A stretch of 64,000 nt of DNA from assembly GCF_932526225.1 (NCBI RefSeq), contig NC_064038.1:2544001-2608000 (forward strand), written 5' to 3'. The position numbers and the translations under genes are program-made. Source of the DNA: Nematostella vectensis (lineage: Eukaryota; Cnidaria; Anthozoa; Actiniaria; Edwardsiidae). Below are positions 51,018 to 62,521 of the stretch, one piece after another (positions within the stretch are counted from its first letter, which is position 1; every line of letters starts with the position of its first letter). The notes beneath the pieces were generated by a model. It was not told the origin of the DNA. It ran no database searches and saw nothing but the letters and a program-made list of their open reading frames with translations.

Positions 51018-54016
51018 CGTAGAGCTTAACCCCTCTCACTCCGGCGTAGTTTTCGGAAAAATAAGAAGAAAAAAAAAAACAAGAAAAAAAAAACAAAAAA
51101 AAATAGACCATCCAAACAACCGTCTGATTTTGGGGGGAGGAGTGTTGACTGGCCCTCCCCCTCGTGAATTTTTCTCCGGATCTCCGGATCAATTCCGTAA
51201 TGGCATCCATCGGAGTATGGAAATGGACCTGGAGGATACAAGCCTGGTATACATCATACATCTAGCAAAATGAGCTTGCTAGATTTACTGATGTCAACAT
51301 TAGAAGGGGGAGGGACACTCTTTTCATACAGTACAATATTGCAGTTGTTACCTATTATTGAATAAGTGGGTAACATGTCTTTGTTTATCAAACAAGGTCT
51401 ATTTCTGAGACAAGCAAATTCAAGGGAGAGCTGTTGAAATAACAGGGGAATGTTGAAGGAAAAACAATTATCTGATTAAAAAACTACTGTAGATTCCTTT
51501 GCACGAAGATAATAACAAACATAATTTTGATTGTTATTTAGGAGGAACGAGACGAGTTCTACAACATACTATGAAAAGTATGTATTACTCATCTAAATTA
51601 TACAAGTAAAAAATTCTATTTAAAAAATACTGTAAGTAATTAGGTAAATCCTAAAACATGTATAACATGTACAACACACTAAAAACTCCATGGCTATTGA
51701 CTGTTTTCTACTCACATGTTTTTACAGTATATACAATTTCATTCTGGTACATCTTGTGGTCACTGTGCCATCTTCAGGGCTACACCCAAAGCACATGTGC
51801 ACCCCATCCACCTAAGGGTGTCGGCTGCACAGGTGTTCCTGATGAAGGAGGGTAAGGAGGGCAGGAAAAGGTTCTGAGACACCTTGCTTTTATGGACCCC
51901 TATGATTCCGAGTTGAGTGTGGCCCCTGTAGATGTTGACAGGTCAACCTCACAGCCACATGAAAGAAATGCCTAATATCTTATGCTTTACAGTGAGTGTT
52001 TTGCAGTCAAGTTGGTTTCTGTTAGTGGGTAAAAATTATTATAAATAATTGTAATCATGACTATGGTCACACTGTACATATAGAACTGTAAATGAATAGA
52101 AAAAAAGTATATATTTCCAGTCAAACTACAGAATTGCATGATAACCTTGAAAGTATTGAATAAAAGACTGCAAAACCAATATCTTTTGTACTAGTTGCTT
52201 AGTTGGTTGAATTGACCACGGGCAATTTTAAGCTGAATTCCTCCTTCCCCCACTCCCCCACCCCAGAAAAAAAATAATAAAAGAAAACTAAAACTAAAAC
52301 AAAACCAACAGAGACCCCTTCCAGCTATTTTCTCTTATTTTTTACAGCTATTTAAAGGGGCAGTGCCATGGTAAGTGCTTTTAATAGCTCTCTGAACCTG
52401 ACACAATGAAATTTAGTAAACTCTAATACTGACTTATGAGCTTTTGGTACATGTGGGGGACTTAAATTCAAAGAAAATGACCACAAACTGTCAATAAACA
52501 TAGTTTCTATAAAATATTGCTTTCAATAAAATATTGCATATTATTTTAACAAGGTATTGACAGCTTTTAAAAAGGTCAACTATTTGTAGGCGATTAAAAG
52601 CCTACAATAAACACTGACATGCGCAGTACCATGACGCTGTCCCTTTAAGTCTTTCATTGCCATAACGCCCTCAGACGCCTGTAAAATATATGCCCAACTC
52701 CAAAACGTCAAAAATGCAAACTAAACATCACCAGACCCAGATACTCATAGATTCACCCAAGGCATAGACGACCTGCAAAAGCGCATCTAAGCAATGTAAT
52801 AGAATTGACTCTTTTGTCAAAATATCAACCTTAATTGCTGACCAATTCGTAATAAAATGCTTAAACTTAAAAACATTTCTTACCAAAAAAGACACAAAAT
52901 TACGAACTACAAATAGAGACAAGCAAACACAGATCAAGTCACCAATAGATACATTTATTGCGCTCCGTCAAGTCCCATTTTACAGCAATCAGTCACAATA
53001 ATCAATGCTAGAACCTCCATTAGAAGCGAGTCACCATTGTTAGCCTATTTTGCATGCCTGCACTGCATCATGGGAGTCTTGGAAACACCTTGACAGACAG
53101 GCGGGCAATCTCCTCCAACAGAATCATAACAGTTTTTTTATAAGTCTCTTTGCCCCGAAGCCAAACAAAACATTTCCAGGTCCAAGAAACCCAGAATAAG
53201 CCTGAAAACAATTTTCAGTCAACGGTAGCTTAGCTTAACTGGTAGTGTTGGACTTGAAATAGGGGGGGAGGTTTCTGTTTTCAGTCTGTTTTTCTTACAA
53301 TGTTGCTCAAAAGTAACCAGGAGTGAAAGGGTTGAAGTGAAATACAGCTATACTTAGTCAGGGTAGACAGTATTGCGGATTTTTTCGATATTCTATGCGA
53401 TTTTACAAACCTCTCCCCCTTACGTCTTTCATTGCATTTTTTATTTTTTTTTTTAATGAATATTTAGGCCGGTGAATAGCTTAATAAGCTCTACAAAGAA
53501 AAATAGAATCGCCAAATCGCACTTTTTTATTTCTATTTATTTTTGCTTTTTGCATGATATTAAAAAACGGTTCCTAAAAAAAAAAACGTTTTTCTTTCTT
53601 CGCTTGTTTGATGTCCTGTACACGATAAAAGACAATGCGCCCGTGCGTTACGATGCCACGCGCCGACATAGCGAGCCCCCAAGGGACTCAAGACGCCCAA
53701 ATAGACCTGTATTTTTTTTCACCCTCTATCTCAGCGAGCTGTGCGTGGCGTAACCGTATTACAGGCCTGGGATCCTGGTTATTGTCCTCCCCATTAATGC
53801 GCGGGTTGGAATACCTTGCAAGAGTGTTGTACAGCATATTCGCCGGAAATATAGGTGCTTGGGGCCTTCGGGTTCTTTACAGCCTTCCGTAAAAGCCTTG
53901 TGCTGCCATACCGATTGGGTAATCCGTATGTATGGTTTCCGTTTTGTTTTTCAGGTCGGGTTCGATCCCATGCCAATGGCATTTTTTTCTTCTTTTTTTC
54001 TATTAATTTTTTTTTT
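51018..54016. repeat. Monomer 18 (beta; trimer copy A, unit 3)
   Basis: Full copy, 2999 bp. Beta markers plus CACTCCGGCG (near 51037), ATACATTTATTG (near 52950) and CCGTCAAGTCCC (near 52966), all repeated in monomer 21. Its rightmost ~160 bp (from about 53854) match the end of monomer 15 rather than monomer 17, which places one breakpoint of the 9-kb duplication near 53600-53854. Confidence 0.95.
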
Positions 54017-57000
54017 CGTAGAGCTTAACCCCTCTCACTCCTGCGTAGTTTTCGGAAAAATAAGAAGAAAAAAAAACAAGAAAAAAAAAACAAAAAAAAA
54101 CAGACCATTTTAACAACCGTCTGAATTTGGGGGGAGGAGTGTTGACTGGCCCTCCCCCTCGTGAATTTTTCTCCGGATCTCCGGATCAATTCCGTAATGG
54201 CATCCATCGGAGTATGGAAATGGACCTGGAGGATACAAGCCTGGTATACATCATACATCTAGCAAAATGAGCTTGCTAGATTTACTGATGTCAACATTAG
54301 AAGGGGGAGGGACACTCTTTTCATACAGTACAATATTGCAGTTGTTACCTATTATTGAATAAGTGGGTAACATGTCTTTGTTTATCAAACAAGGTCTATT
54401 TCTGAGACAAGCAAATTCAAGGGAGAGCTGTTGAAATAACAGGGGAATGTTGAAGGAAAAACAATTATCTGATTAAAAAACTACTGTAGATTCCTTTGCA
54501 CGAAGATAATAACAAACATAATTTTGATTGTTATTTAGGAGGAACGAGACGAGTTCTACAACATACTATGAAAAGTATGTATTACTCATCTAAATTATAC
54601 AAGTAAAAAATTCTATTTAAAAAAATACTGTAAGTAATTAGGTAAATCCTAAAACATGTATAACATGTACAACACACTAAAAACTCCATGGCTATTGACT
54701 GTTTTCTACTCACATGTTTTTACAGTATATGCAATTTCATTCTGGTACATCTTGTGGTCACTGTGCCATCTTCAGGGCTACACCCAAACCACCTGTGCAC
54801 CCCATCCACCTAAGGGTGTCGGCTGCACAGGTGTTCCTGATGAAGGAGGGTAAGGAGGGCAGGAAAAGGTTCTGCGACACCTTGCTTTTATGGACCCCTA
54901 TGATTCCGAGTTGAGTGTGGCCCCTGTAGATGTTGACAGGTCAACCTCACAGCCACATGAAAGAAATGCCTAATATCTTATGCTTTACAGTGAGTGTTTT
55001 GCAGTCAAGTTGGTTTCTGTTAGTGGGTAAAAATTATTATAAATAATTGTAATCATGACTATGGTCACACTGTACATATAGAACTGTAAATGAATAGAAA
55101 AAAAAGTATATATTTCCAGTCAAACTACAGAATTGCATGATAACCTTGAAAGTATTGAATAAAAGACTGCAAAACTAACATCTTTTGTACTAGTTGCTTA
55201 GTTGGTTGAATTGACCACATGCAATTTTAAGCTGAATTCCTCCTTCCCCCACTCCCCCACCCCAGAAAAAAAATAATAAAAGAAAACTAAAACTAAAACA
55301 AAACCAACAGAGACCCCCTCCAGCTATTTTCTCTTATTTTTTTTACAGCTATTTAAAGGGGCAGTGCCATGGTAAGTGCTTTCAATAGCTCTCTGAACCT
55401 GACACAATGAAATTTAGTAAACTCTAATACTGACTTATGAGCTTTTGGTACATGTGGGGGACTTAAATTCAAAGAAAATGACCACAAACTGTCAATAAAC
55501 ATAGTTTCTATAAAATATTGCTTTCAATAAAATATTGCATATTATTTTAACAAGGTATTTACAGCTTTTAAAAAGGTCAATTATTTGTAGGCGATTAAAA
55601 GCCTACAATAAACACTGACATGCGCAGTACCATGACGCTGTCCCTTTAAGTCTTTCATTGCCATAACGCCCTGAGACGCCTGTATAATATAGGCCCCAAC
55701 TCCAAAACGTCAAAAATGCAAACTAAACATCACCAGACCCGGATACTCATAGATTCATCCAAGTCATAGACGACCTGCAAAGCGCATCTAAGCAATGTAA
55801 TAGAATTGACTCTTTTGTCAAAATATCAACATTAATTGCTGACCAATTCGTAATAAAATGCTTAAACTTAGAAACATTTCTTACCAAAAAAGACACAAAA
55901 TTACGAACTACAAATAGAGACAAGCAAACACAGATCAAGTCACCAATAGATACCTTTACCTTTATTGCGCTCCGTCAGGTCCCATTTTACAGCAATCAGT
56001 CACAATAATCAATGCTAGAACCTCCATTAGAAGCGAGTCACCATTGTTAGCCTATTTTGCATGCCTGCACTGCATCATGGGAGTCTTGGAAACACCTTGA
56101 CAGACAGGCGGGCAATCTCCTCCAACAGAATCATAACAGTTTTTTTATAAGTCTCTTTGCCCCGAAGCCAAACAAAACATTTCCAGGTCCAAGAAACCCA
56201 GAATAAGCCTGAAAACAATTTTCAGTCAACGGTAGCTTAGCTTACTGGTAGTGTTGGACTTGAAATAGGGGGGGAGGTTTCTGTTTTCAGTCTGTTTTTC
56301 TTACAATGTTGCTCAAAAGTAACCAGGAGTGAAAGGGTTGAAGTGAAATACAGCTATACTTAGTCATGGTAGACAGTATTGCGGATTTTTTCGATATTCT
56401 ATGCGATTTTACAAACCTCTCCCCCTTACGTCTTTCATTGCATTTTTTATTTTTTTTAATGAATATTTAGGCCGGTGAATAGCTTAATAAGCTCTACAAA
56501 GAAAAATAGAATCGCCAAATCGCACTTTTTTATTTCTATTTATTTTTGCTTTTTGCATGATATTAAAAAAACGGTTCCTAAAAAAACGTTTTTCTTTCTT
56601 CGCTTGTTTGATGTCCTGTACACGATAAAAGACAATGCGCCCGTGCGTTACGATGCCACGCGCCGACATAGCGAGCCCCCAAGGGACTCAGGACGCCCAA
56701 ATAGACCTGTATTTTTTTTCACCCTCTATCTCAGCGAGCTGTGCGTGGCGTAACCGTATTACAGGCCTGGGATCCTGGTTATTGTCCTCCCCATTAATGC
56801 GCGGGTTGGAATACCTTGCAAGAGTGTTGTACAGCATATTCGCCGGAAATATAGGTGCTTGGGGCCTTTGGGTTCTTTACAGCCTTCCGTAAAAGCCTTG
56901 TGCTGCCATACCGATTGGGTAATCCGTATGTATGGTTTCCGTTTTGTTTTTCAGGTCGGGTTCGATCCCATGCCAATGGCTTTTTTTTCTTTTTTTTTTT

Positions 57001-57017
57001 TCTATTAATTTTTTTTT
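54017..57017. repeat. Monomer 19 (alpha; trimer copy B, unit 1)
   Basis: Full copy, 3001 bp. It repeats monomer 16 at an offset of 8997 bp, with a few differences: CATTTTAACAACC near 54111, an extra C in AGGCCCCAAC near 55690, and loss of one A in GCAAAGCGC near 55777. The last change frameshifts the minus-strand ORF that is open in monomer 16. Confidence 0.95.
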
Positions 57018-60015
57018 CGTAGAGCTTAACCCCTCTCACTCCTGCGTAGTTTTCTGAAAAATAAGAAGAAAAAAAAAACAAGAAAAAACAAAAAGAAAAA
57101 AAAACAAACCATCCAAACAACCGTCTGACTTTGGGGGGAGGAGTGTTGACTGGCCCTCCCTCTCGTGAATTTTTCTCCGGATCTCCGGATCAATTCCGTA
57201 ATGGCATCCATCGGAGTATGGAAATGGACCTGGAGGATACAAGCCTGGTATACATCATACATCTAGCAAAATGAGCTTGCTAGATTTACTGATGTCAACA
57301 TTAGAAGGGGGAGGGACACTCTTTTCATACAGTACAATATTGCAGTTGTTACCTATTATTGAATAAGTGGGTAATATGTCTTTTTTATCAAACAAGGTCT
57401 ATTTCTGAGACAAGCAAATTCAAGGGAGAGCTGTTGAAATAACAGGGGAATGTTGAAGGAAAAACAATTATCTGATTAAAAAACTACTGTAGATTCATTT
57501 GCACGAAGATAATAACAAACATAATTTTGATTGTTATTTAGGAGGAACGAGACGAGTTCTACAACATACTATGAAAAGTATGTATTACTCATCTAAATTA
57601 TACAAGTAAAAAATTCTATTTAAAAAAATACTGTAAGTAATTAGGTAAATCCTAAAACATGTATAACATGTACAACACACTAAAAACTCCATGGCTATTG
57701 ACTGTTTTCTACTCACATGTTTTTACAGTATATACAATTTCATTCTGGTACATCTTGTGGTCACTGTGCCATCTTCAGGGCTACACCCAAAGCACATGTG
57801 CACCCCATCCACCTAAGGGTGTCGGCTGCACAGGTGTTCCTGATGAAGGAGGGTAAGGAGGGCAGGAAAAGGTTATGAGACACCTTGCTTTTATGGACCC
57901 CTATGATTCCGAGTTGAGTGTGGCCCCTGTAGATGTTGACAGGTCCACCTCACAGCCACATGAAAGAAATGCCTAATATCTTATGCTTTACAGTGAGTGT
58001 TTTGCAGTCAAGTTGGTTTCTGTTAGTGGGTAAAAATTATTATAAATAATTGTAATCATGACTATGGTCACACTGTACATATAGAACTGTAAATGAATAG
58101 AAAAAAAGTATATATTTCCAGTCAAACTACAGAATTGCATGATAACCTTGAAAGTATTGAATAAAAGACTTCAAAACCAACATCTTTTGTACTAGTTGCT
58201 TAGTTGGTTGAATTGACCACGGGCAATTTTAAGCTGAATTCCTCCTTCCCCCACTCCCACACCCCAGAAAAAAAATAATAAAAGAAAACTAAAACTAAAA
58301 CAAAACCAACAGAGACCCCCTCCAGCTATTTTCTCTTATTTTTTTTTACAGCTATTTAAAGGGGCAGTGCCATGGTAAGTGCTTTCAATAGCTCTCTGAA
58401 CCTGACACAATGAAATTTAGTAAACTCTAATACTGACTTATGAGCTTTTGGTACATGTGGGGGACTTAAATTCAAAGAAAATGACCACAAACTGTCAATA
58501 AACATAGTTTCTATAAAATATTGCTTTCAATAAAATATTGCATATTATTTTAACAAGGTATTGACAGCTTTTAAAAAGGTCAACTATTTGTAGGCGATTA
58601 AAAGCCTACAATAAACACTGACATGCGCAGTACCATGACGCTGTCCCTTTAAGTCTTTCATTGCCATAACGCCCTGAGACGCCTGTAAAATATAGGCCCA
58701 ACTCCAAAACGTCAAAAATGCAAACTAAACATCACCAGACCCGGATACTCATAGATTCATCCAAGGCATAGACGACCTGCAAAAGCGCATCTAAGCAATG
58801 TAATAGAATTGACTCTTTTGTCAAAATATCAGCCTTAATTGCTGACCAATTCGTAATAAAATGCTTAAACTTAAAAACATTTCTTACCAAAAAAGACACA
58901 AAATTCCGAACTACAAATAGAGACAAGCAAACACAGATCAAGTCACCAATAGATACCTTTATTGCGCTCCGTCAGGTCCCATTTTACAGCAATCAGTCAC
59001 AATAATCAATGCTAGAACCTCCATTAGAAGCGAGTCACCATTGTTAGCCTATTTTGCATGCCTGCACTGCATCATGGGAGTCTTGGAAACACCTTGACAG
59101 ACAGGCGGGCAATCTCCTCCAACAGAATCATAACAGTTTTTTTATAAGTCTCTTTGCCCCGAAGCCAAACAAAACATTTCCAGGTCCAAGAAACCCAGAA
59201 TAAGCCTGAAAACAATTTTCAGTCAACGGTAGCTTAGCTTACTGGTAGTGTTGGACTTGAAATAGGGGGGGAGGTTTCTGTTTTCAGTCTGTTTTTCTTA
59301 CAATGTTGCTCAAAAGTAACCAGGAGTGAAAGGGTTGAAGTGAAATACAGCTATACTTAGTCAGGGTAGACAGTATTGCGGATTTTTTCGATATTCTATG
59401 CGATTTTACAAACCTCTCCCCCTTACGTCTTTCATTGCATTTTTTATTTTTTTTAATGAATATTTAGGCCGGTGAATAGCTTAATAAGCTCTACAAAGAA
59501 AAATAGAATCGCCAAATCGCACTTTTTTTTTTCTATTTATTTTTGCTTTTTGCATGATATTAAAAAAACGGTTCCTAAAAAAACGTTTTTCTTTCTTCGC
59601 TTGTTTGATGTCCTGTACACGATAAAAGACAATGCGCCCGTGCGTTACGATGCCACGCGCCGACATAGCGAGCCCCCAAGGGACTCAGGACGCCCAAATA
59701 GACCTGTATTTTTTTTCACCCTCTATCTCAGCGAGCTGTGCGTGGCGTAACCGTATTACAGGCCTGGGATCCTGGTTATTGTCCTCCCCATTAATGCGCG
59801 GGTTGGAATACCTTGCAAGAGTGTTGTACAGCATATTCGCCGGAAATATAGGTGCTTGGGGCCTTTGGGTTCTTTACAGCCTTCCGTAAAAGCCTTGTGC
59901 TGCCATACCGATTGGGTAATCCGTATGTATGGTTTCCGTTTTGTTTTTCAGGTCGGGTTCGATCCCATGCCAATGGCATTTTTTTTCTTTTTTTTTTTCT
60001 ATTAATTTTTTTTTT
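57018..60015. repeat. Monomer 20 (gamma; trimer copy B, unit 2)
   Basis: Full copy, 2998 bp. It repeats monomer 17 at an offset of ~8997 bp, including GGTAATATGTC, CAGGTCCACC and ACTCCCACACCCC. It retains the more common G at 58367 and CG at 58680-58681, so the differing bases in monomer 17 arose after the duplication. Confidence 0.95.
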
Positions 60016-62282
60016 CGTAGAGCTTAACCCCTCTCACTCCGGCGTAGTTTTCGGAAAAATAAGAAGAAAAAAAAAAACAAGAAAAAAAAAAACAAAAAAA
60101 AATAGACCATCCAAACAACCGTCTGATTTTGGGGGGAGGAGTGTTGACTGGCCCTCCCCCTCGTGAATTTTTCTCCGGATCTCCGGATCAATTCCGTAAT
60201 GGCATCCATCGGAGTATGGAAATGGACCTGGAGGATACAAGCCTGGTATACATCATACATCTAGCAAAATGAGCTTGCTAGATTTACTGATGTCAACATT
60301 AGAAGGGGGAGGGACACTCTTTTCATACAGTACAATATTGCAGTTGTTACCTATTATTGAATAAGTGGGTAACATGTCTTTGTTTATCAAACAAGGTCTA
60401 TTTCTGAGACAAGCAAATTCAAGGGAGAGCTGTTGAAATAACAGGGGAATGTTGAAGGAAAAACAATTATCTGATTAAAAAACTACTGTAGATTCCTTTG
60501 CACGAAGATAATAACAAACATAATTTTGATTGTTATTTAGGAGGAACGAGACGAGTTCTACAACATACTATGAAAAGTATGTATTACTCATCTAAATTAT
60601 ACAAGTAAAAAATTCTATTTAAAAAATACTGTAAGTAATTAGGTAAATCCTAAAACATGTATAACATGTACAACACACTAAAAACTCCATGGCTATTGAC
60701 TGTTTTCTACTCACATGTTTTTACAGTATATACAATTTCATTCTGGTACATCTTGTGGTCACTGTGCCATCTTCAGGGCTACACCCAAAGCACATGTGCA
60801 CCCCATCCACCTAAGGGTGTCGGCTGCACAGGTGTTCCTGATGAAGGAGGGTAAGGAGGGCAGGAAAAGGTTCTGAGACACCTTGCTTTTATGGACCCCT
60901 ATGATTCCGAGTTGAGTGTGGCCCCTGTAGATGTTGACAGGTCAACCTCACAGCCACATGAAAGAAATGCCTAATATCTTATGCTTTACAGTGAGTGTTT
61001 TGCAGTCAAGTTGGTTTCTGTTAGTGGGTAAAAATTATTATAAATAATTGTAATCATGACTATGGTCACACTGTACATATAGAACTGTAAATGAATAGAA
61101 AAAAAGTATATATTTCCAGTCAAACTACAGAATTGCATGATAACCTTGAAAGTATTGAATAAAAGACTGCAAAACCAATATCTTTTGTACTAGTTGCTTA
61201 GTTGGTTGAATTGACCACGGGCAATTTTAAGCTGAATTCCTCCTTCCCCCACTCCCCCACCCCAGAAAAAAAATAATAAAAGAAAACTAAAACTAAAACA
61301 AAACCAACAGAGACCCCTTCCAGCTATTTTCTCTTATTTTTTACAGCTATTTAAAGGGGCAGTGCCATGGTAAGTGCTTTTAATAGCTCTCTGAACCTGA
61401 CACAATGAAATTTAGTAAACTCTAATACTGACTTATGAGCTTTTGGTACATGTGGGGGACTTAAATTCAAAGAAAATGACCACAAACTGTCAATAAACAT
61501 AGTTTCTATAAAATATTGCTTTCAATAAAATATTGCATATTATTTTAACAAGGTATTGACAGCTTTTAAAAAGGTCAACTATTTGTAGGCGATTAAAAGC
61601 CTACAATAAACACTGACATGCGCAGTACCATGACGCTGTCCCTTTAAGTCTTTCATTGCCATAACGCCCTCAGACGCCTGTAAAATATATGCCCAACTCC
61701 AAAACGTCAAAAATGCAAACTAAACATCACCAGACCCAGATACTCATAGATTCACCCAAGGCATAGACGACCTGCAAAAGCGCATCTAAGCAATGTAATA
61801 GAATTGACTCTTTTGTCAAAATATCAACCTTAATTGCTGACCAATTCGTAATAAAATGCTTAAACTTAAAAACATTTCTTACCAAAAAAGACACAAAATT
61901 ACGAACTACAAATAGAGACAAGCAAACACAGATCAAGTCACCAATAGATACATTTATTGCGCTCCGTCAAGTCCCATTTTACAGCAATCAGTCACAATAA
62001 TCAATGCTAGAACCTCCATTAGAAGCGAGTCACCATTGTTAGCCTATTTTGCATGCCTGCACTGCATCATGGGAGTCTTGGAAACACCTTGACAGACAGG
62101 CGGGCAATCTCCTCCAACAGAATCATAACAGTTTTTTTATAAGTCTCTTTGCCCCGAAGCCAAACAAAACATTTCCAGGTCCAAGAAACCCAGAATAAGC
62201 CTGAAAACAATTTTCAGTCAACGGTAGCTTAGCTTAACTGGTAGTGTTGGACTTGAAATAGGGGGGGAGGTTTCTGTTTTCA
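60016..62282. repeat. Monomer 21 (beta; truncated by retrotransposon)
   Basis: Only the first 2267 bp are present. It repeats monomer 18 (CACTCCGGCG, ATACATTTATTG, CCGTCAAGTCCC). Homology to other monomers runs through GTTTCTGTTTTCA and stops at 62282, where the retrotransposon 3' end begins. The missing part would be the poly-T/GC-richer end containing the B box. It may lie beyond the element, outside the window. Confidence 0.95.
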
Positions 62283-62521
62283 AGGCAATATAACTTTAAC
62301 TTTATTTATACCACACACAGAAATTACAGTAAGAAAATAAATAATAATTACAGATTTTGGGTATTGGCTGCCTAGAAGTAACTAAAAAGCTAATCTGGCT
62401 AGGCAGCACAAAATAGTTCAATTAAATGGAGCGTATAGCAAGGACGTACAAGGCACGAATACAAAATACATGAAAGCAGCAGCAAAATAAAATGCAATAA
62501 AACAAAAAAACTAGATAGAAG
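62283..62521 (-). other. Retrotransposon 3' UTR
   Basis: This is 239 nt between the RT stop codon and the array junction, AT-rich and without coding potential. It contains the polyadenylation signal near its distal end and finishes with a short AAAGTT repeat and TATATTGCCTTG. In related elements the 3' UTR end is what the RT recognises to begin copying; that role is inferred here. Confidence 0.8.
62301..62306 (-). terminator. AATAAA polyadenylation signal of the retrotransposon
   Basis: AATAAA on the minus strand, about 18 nt before the last element base, which is the expected spacing for a eukaryotic cleavage/polyadenylation signal. The element nevertheless lacks a poly-A tail at the junction. 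Confidence 0.55.

Larger units (their letters stand above)
44857..53283. repeat. Higher-order repeat copy A (alpha-gamma-beta trimer)
   Basis: This 8.4-kb block spans the tail of monomer 15 through monomer 18. It recurs at 53854-62282 with an offset of 8997-8999 bp. By eye I find only a handful of differences over the whole block (for example 49370, 49683-49684, near 54113, 55690 and 55777), far fewer than between neighbouring monomers. The left limit is set by a C at 44856 versus A at 53853, with other differences further left. A recent unequal crossover of three units would explain it; an assembly duplication cannot be excluded from sequence alone. Confidence 0.9.
1..62282. repeat. Macrosatellite: tandem array of ~3.0-kb monomers (20 full + 1 truncated)
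   Basis: The same ~3.0-kb sequence recurs head-to-tail. The landmark CGTAGAGCTT (or a variant) lies at 8, 3006, 6010, 9013, 12024, 15037, 18041, 21043, 24042, 27041, 30041, 33044, 36040, 39028, 42024/5, 45020, 48021, 51018, 54017, 57018 and 60016. This gives periods of 2988-3013 bp. All copies are in the same orientation. Differences are scattered substitutions plus length changes, mainly in poly-T, poly-A and poly-G tracts. Each monomer has one EcoRI site (GAATTC) just before a C-rich run and one BamHI site (GGATCC) in the GC-richer segment, so digestion should give a 3-kb ladder. The array enters from the left edge; its right end is cut by a retrotransposon. No gene family known to occur in tandem (rRNA, 5S, histone, snRNA) was recognised in the monomer. 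Function unknown. Confidence 0.98.
53854..62282. repeat. Higher-order repeat copy B
   Basis: Second copy of the 9-kb trimer. Its right end is the retrotransposon junction, so the true right limit of the duplication is unknown. Copy A at the corresponding point (53283) continues into ordinary monomer sequence, so the retrotransposon is absent there and is a private addition to copy B. Confidence 0.9.

Noticed and set aside
1-62282. CRISPR array or prokaryotic repeat system.
   Set aside because: The period is 3 kb with no short repeat-spacer pattern and no associated genes; the retrotransposon and splice/poly-A type signals are eukaryotic.
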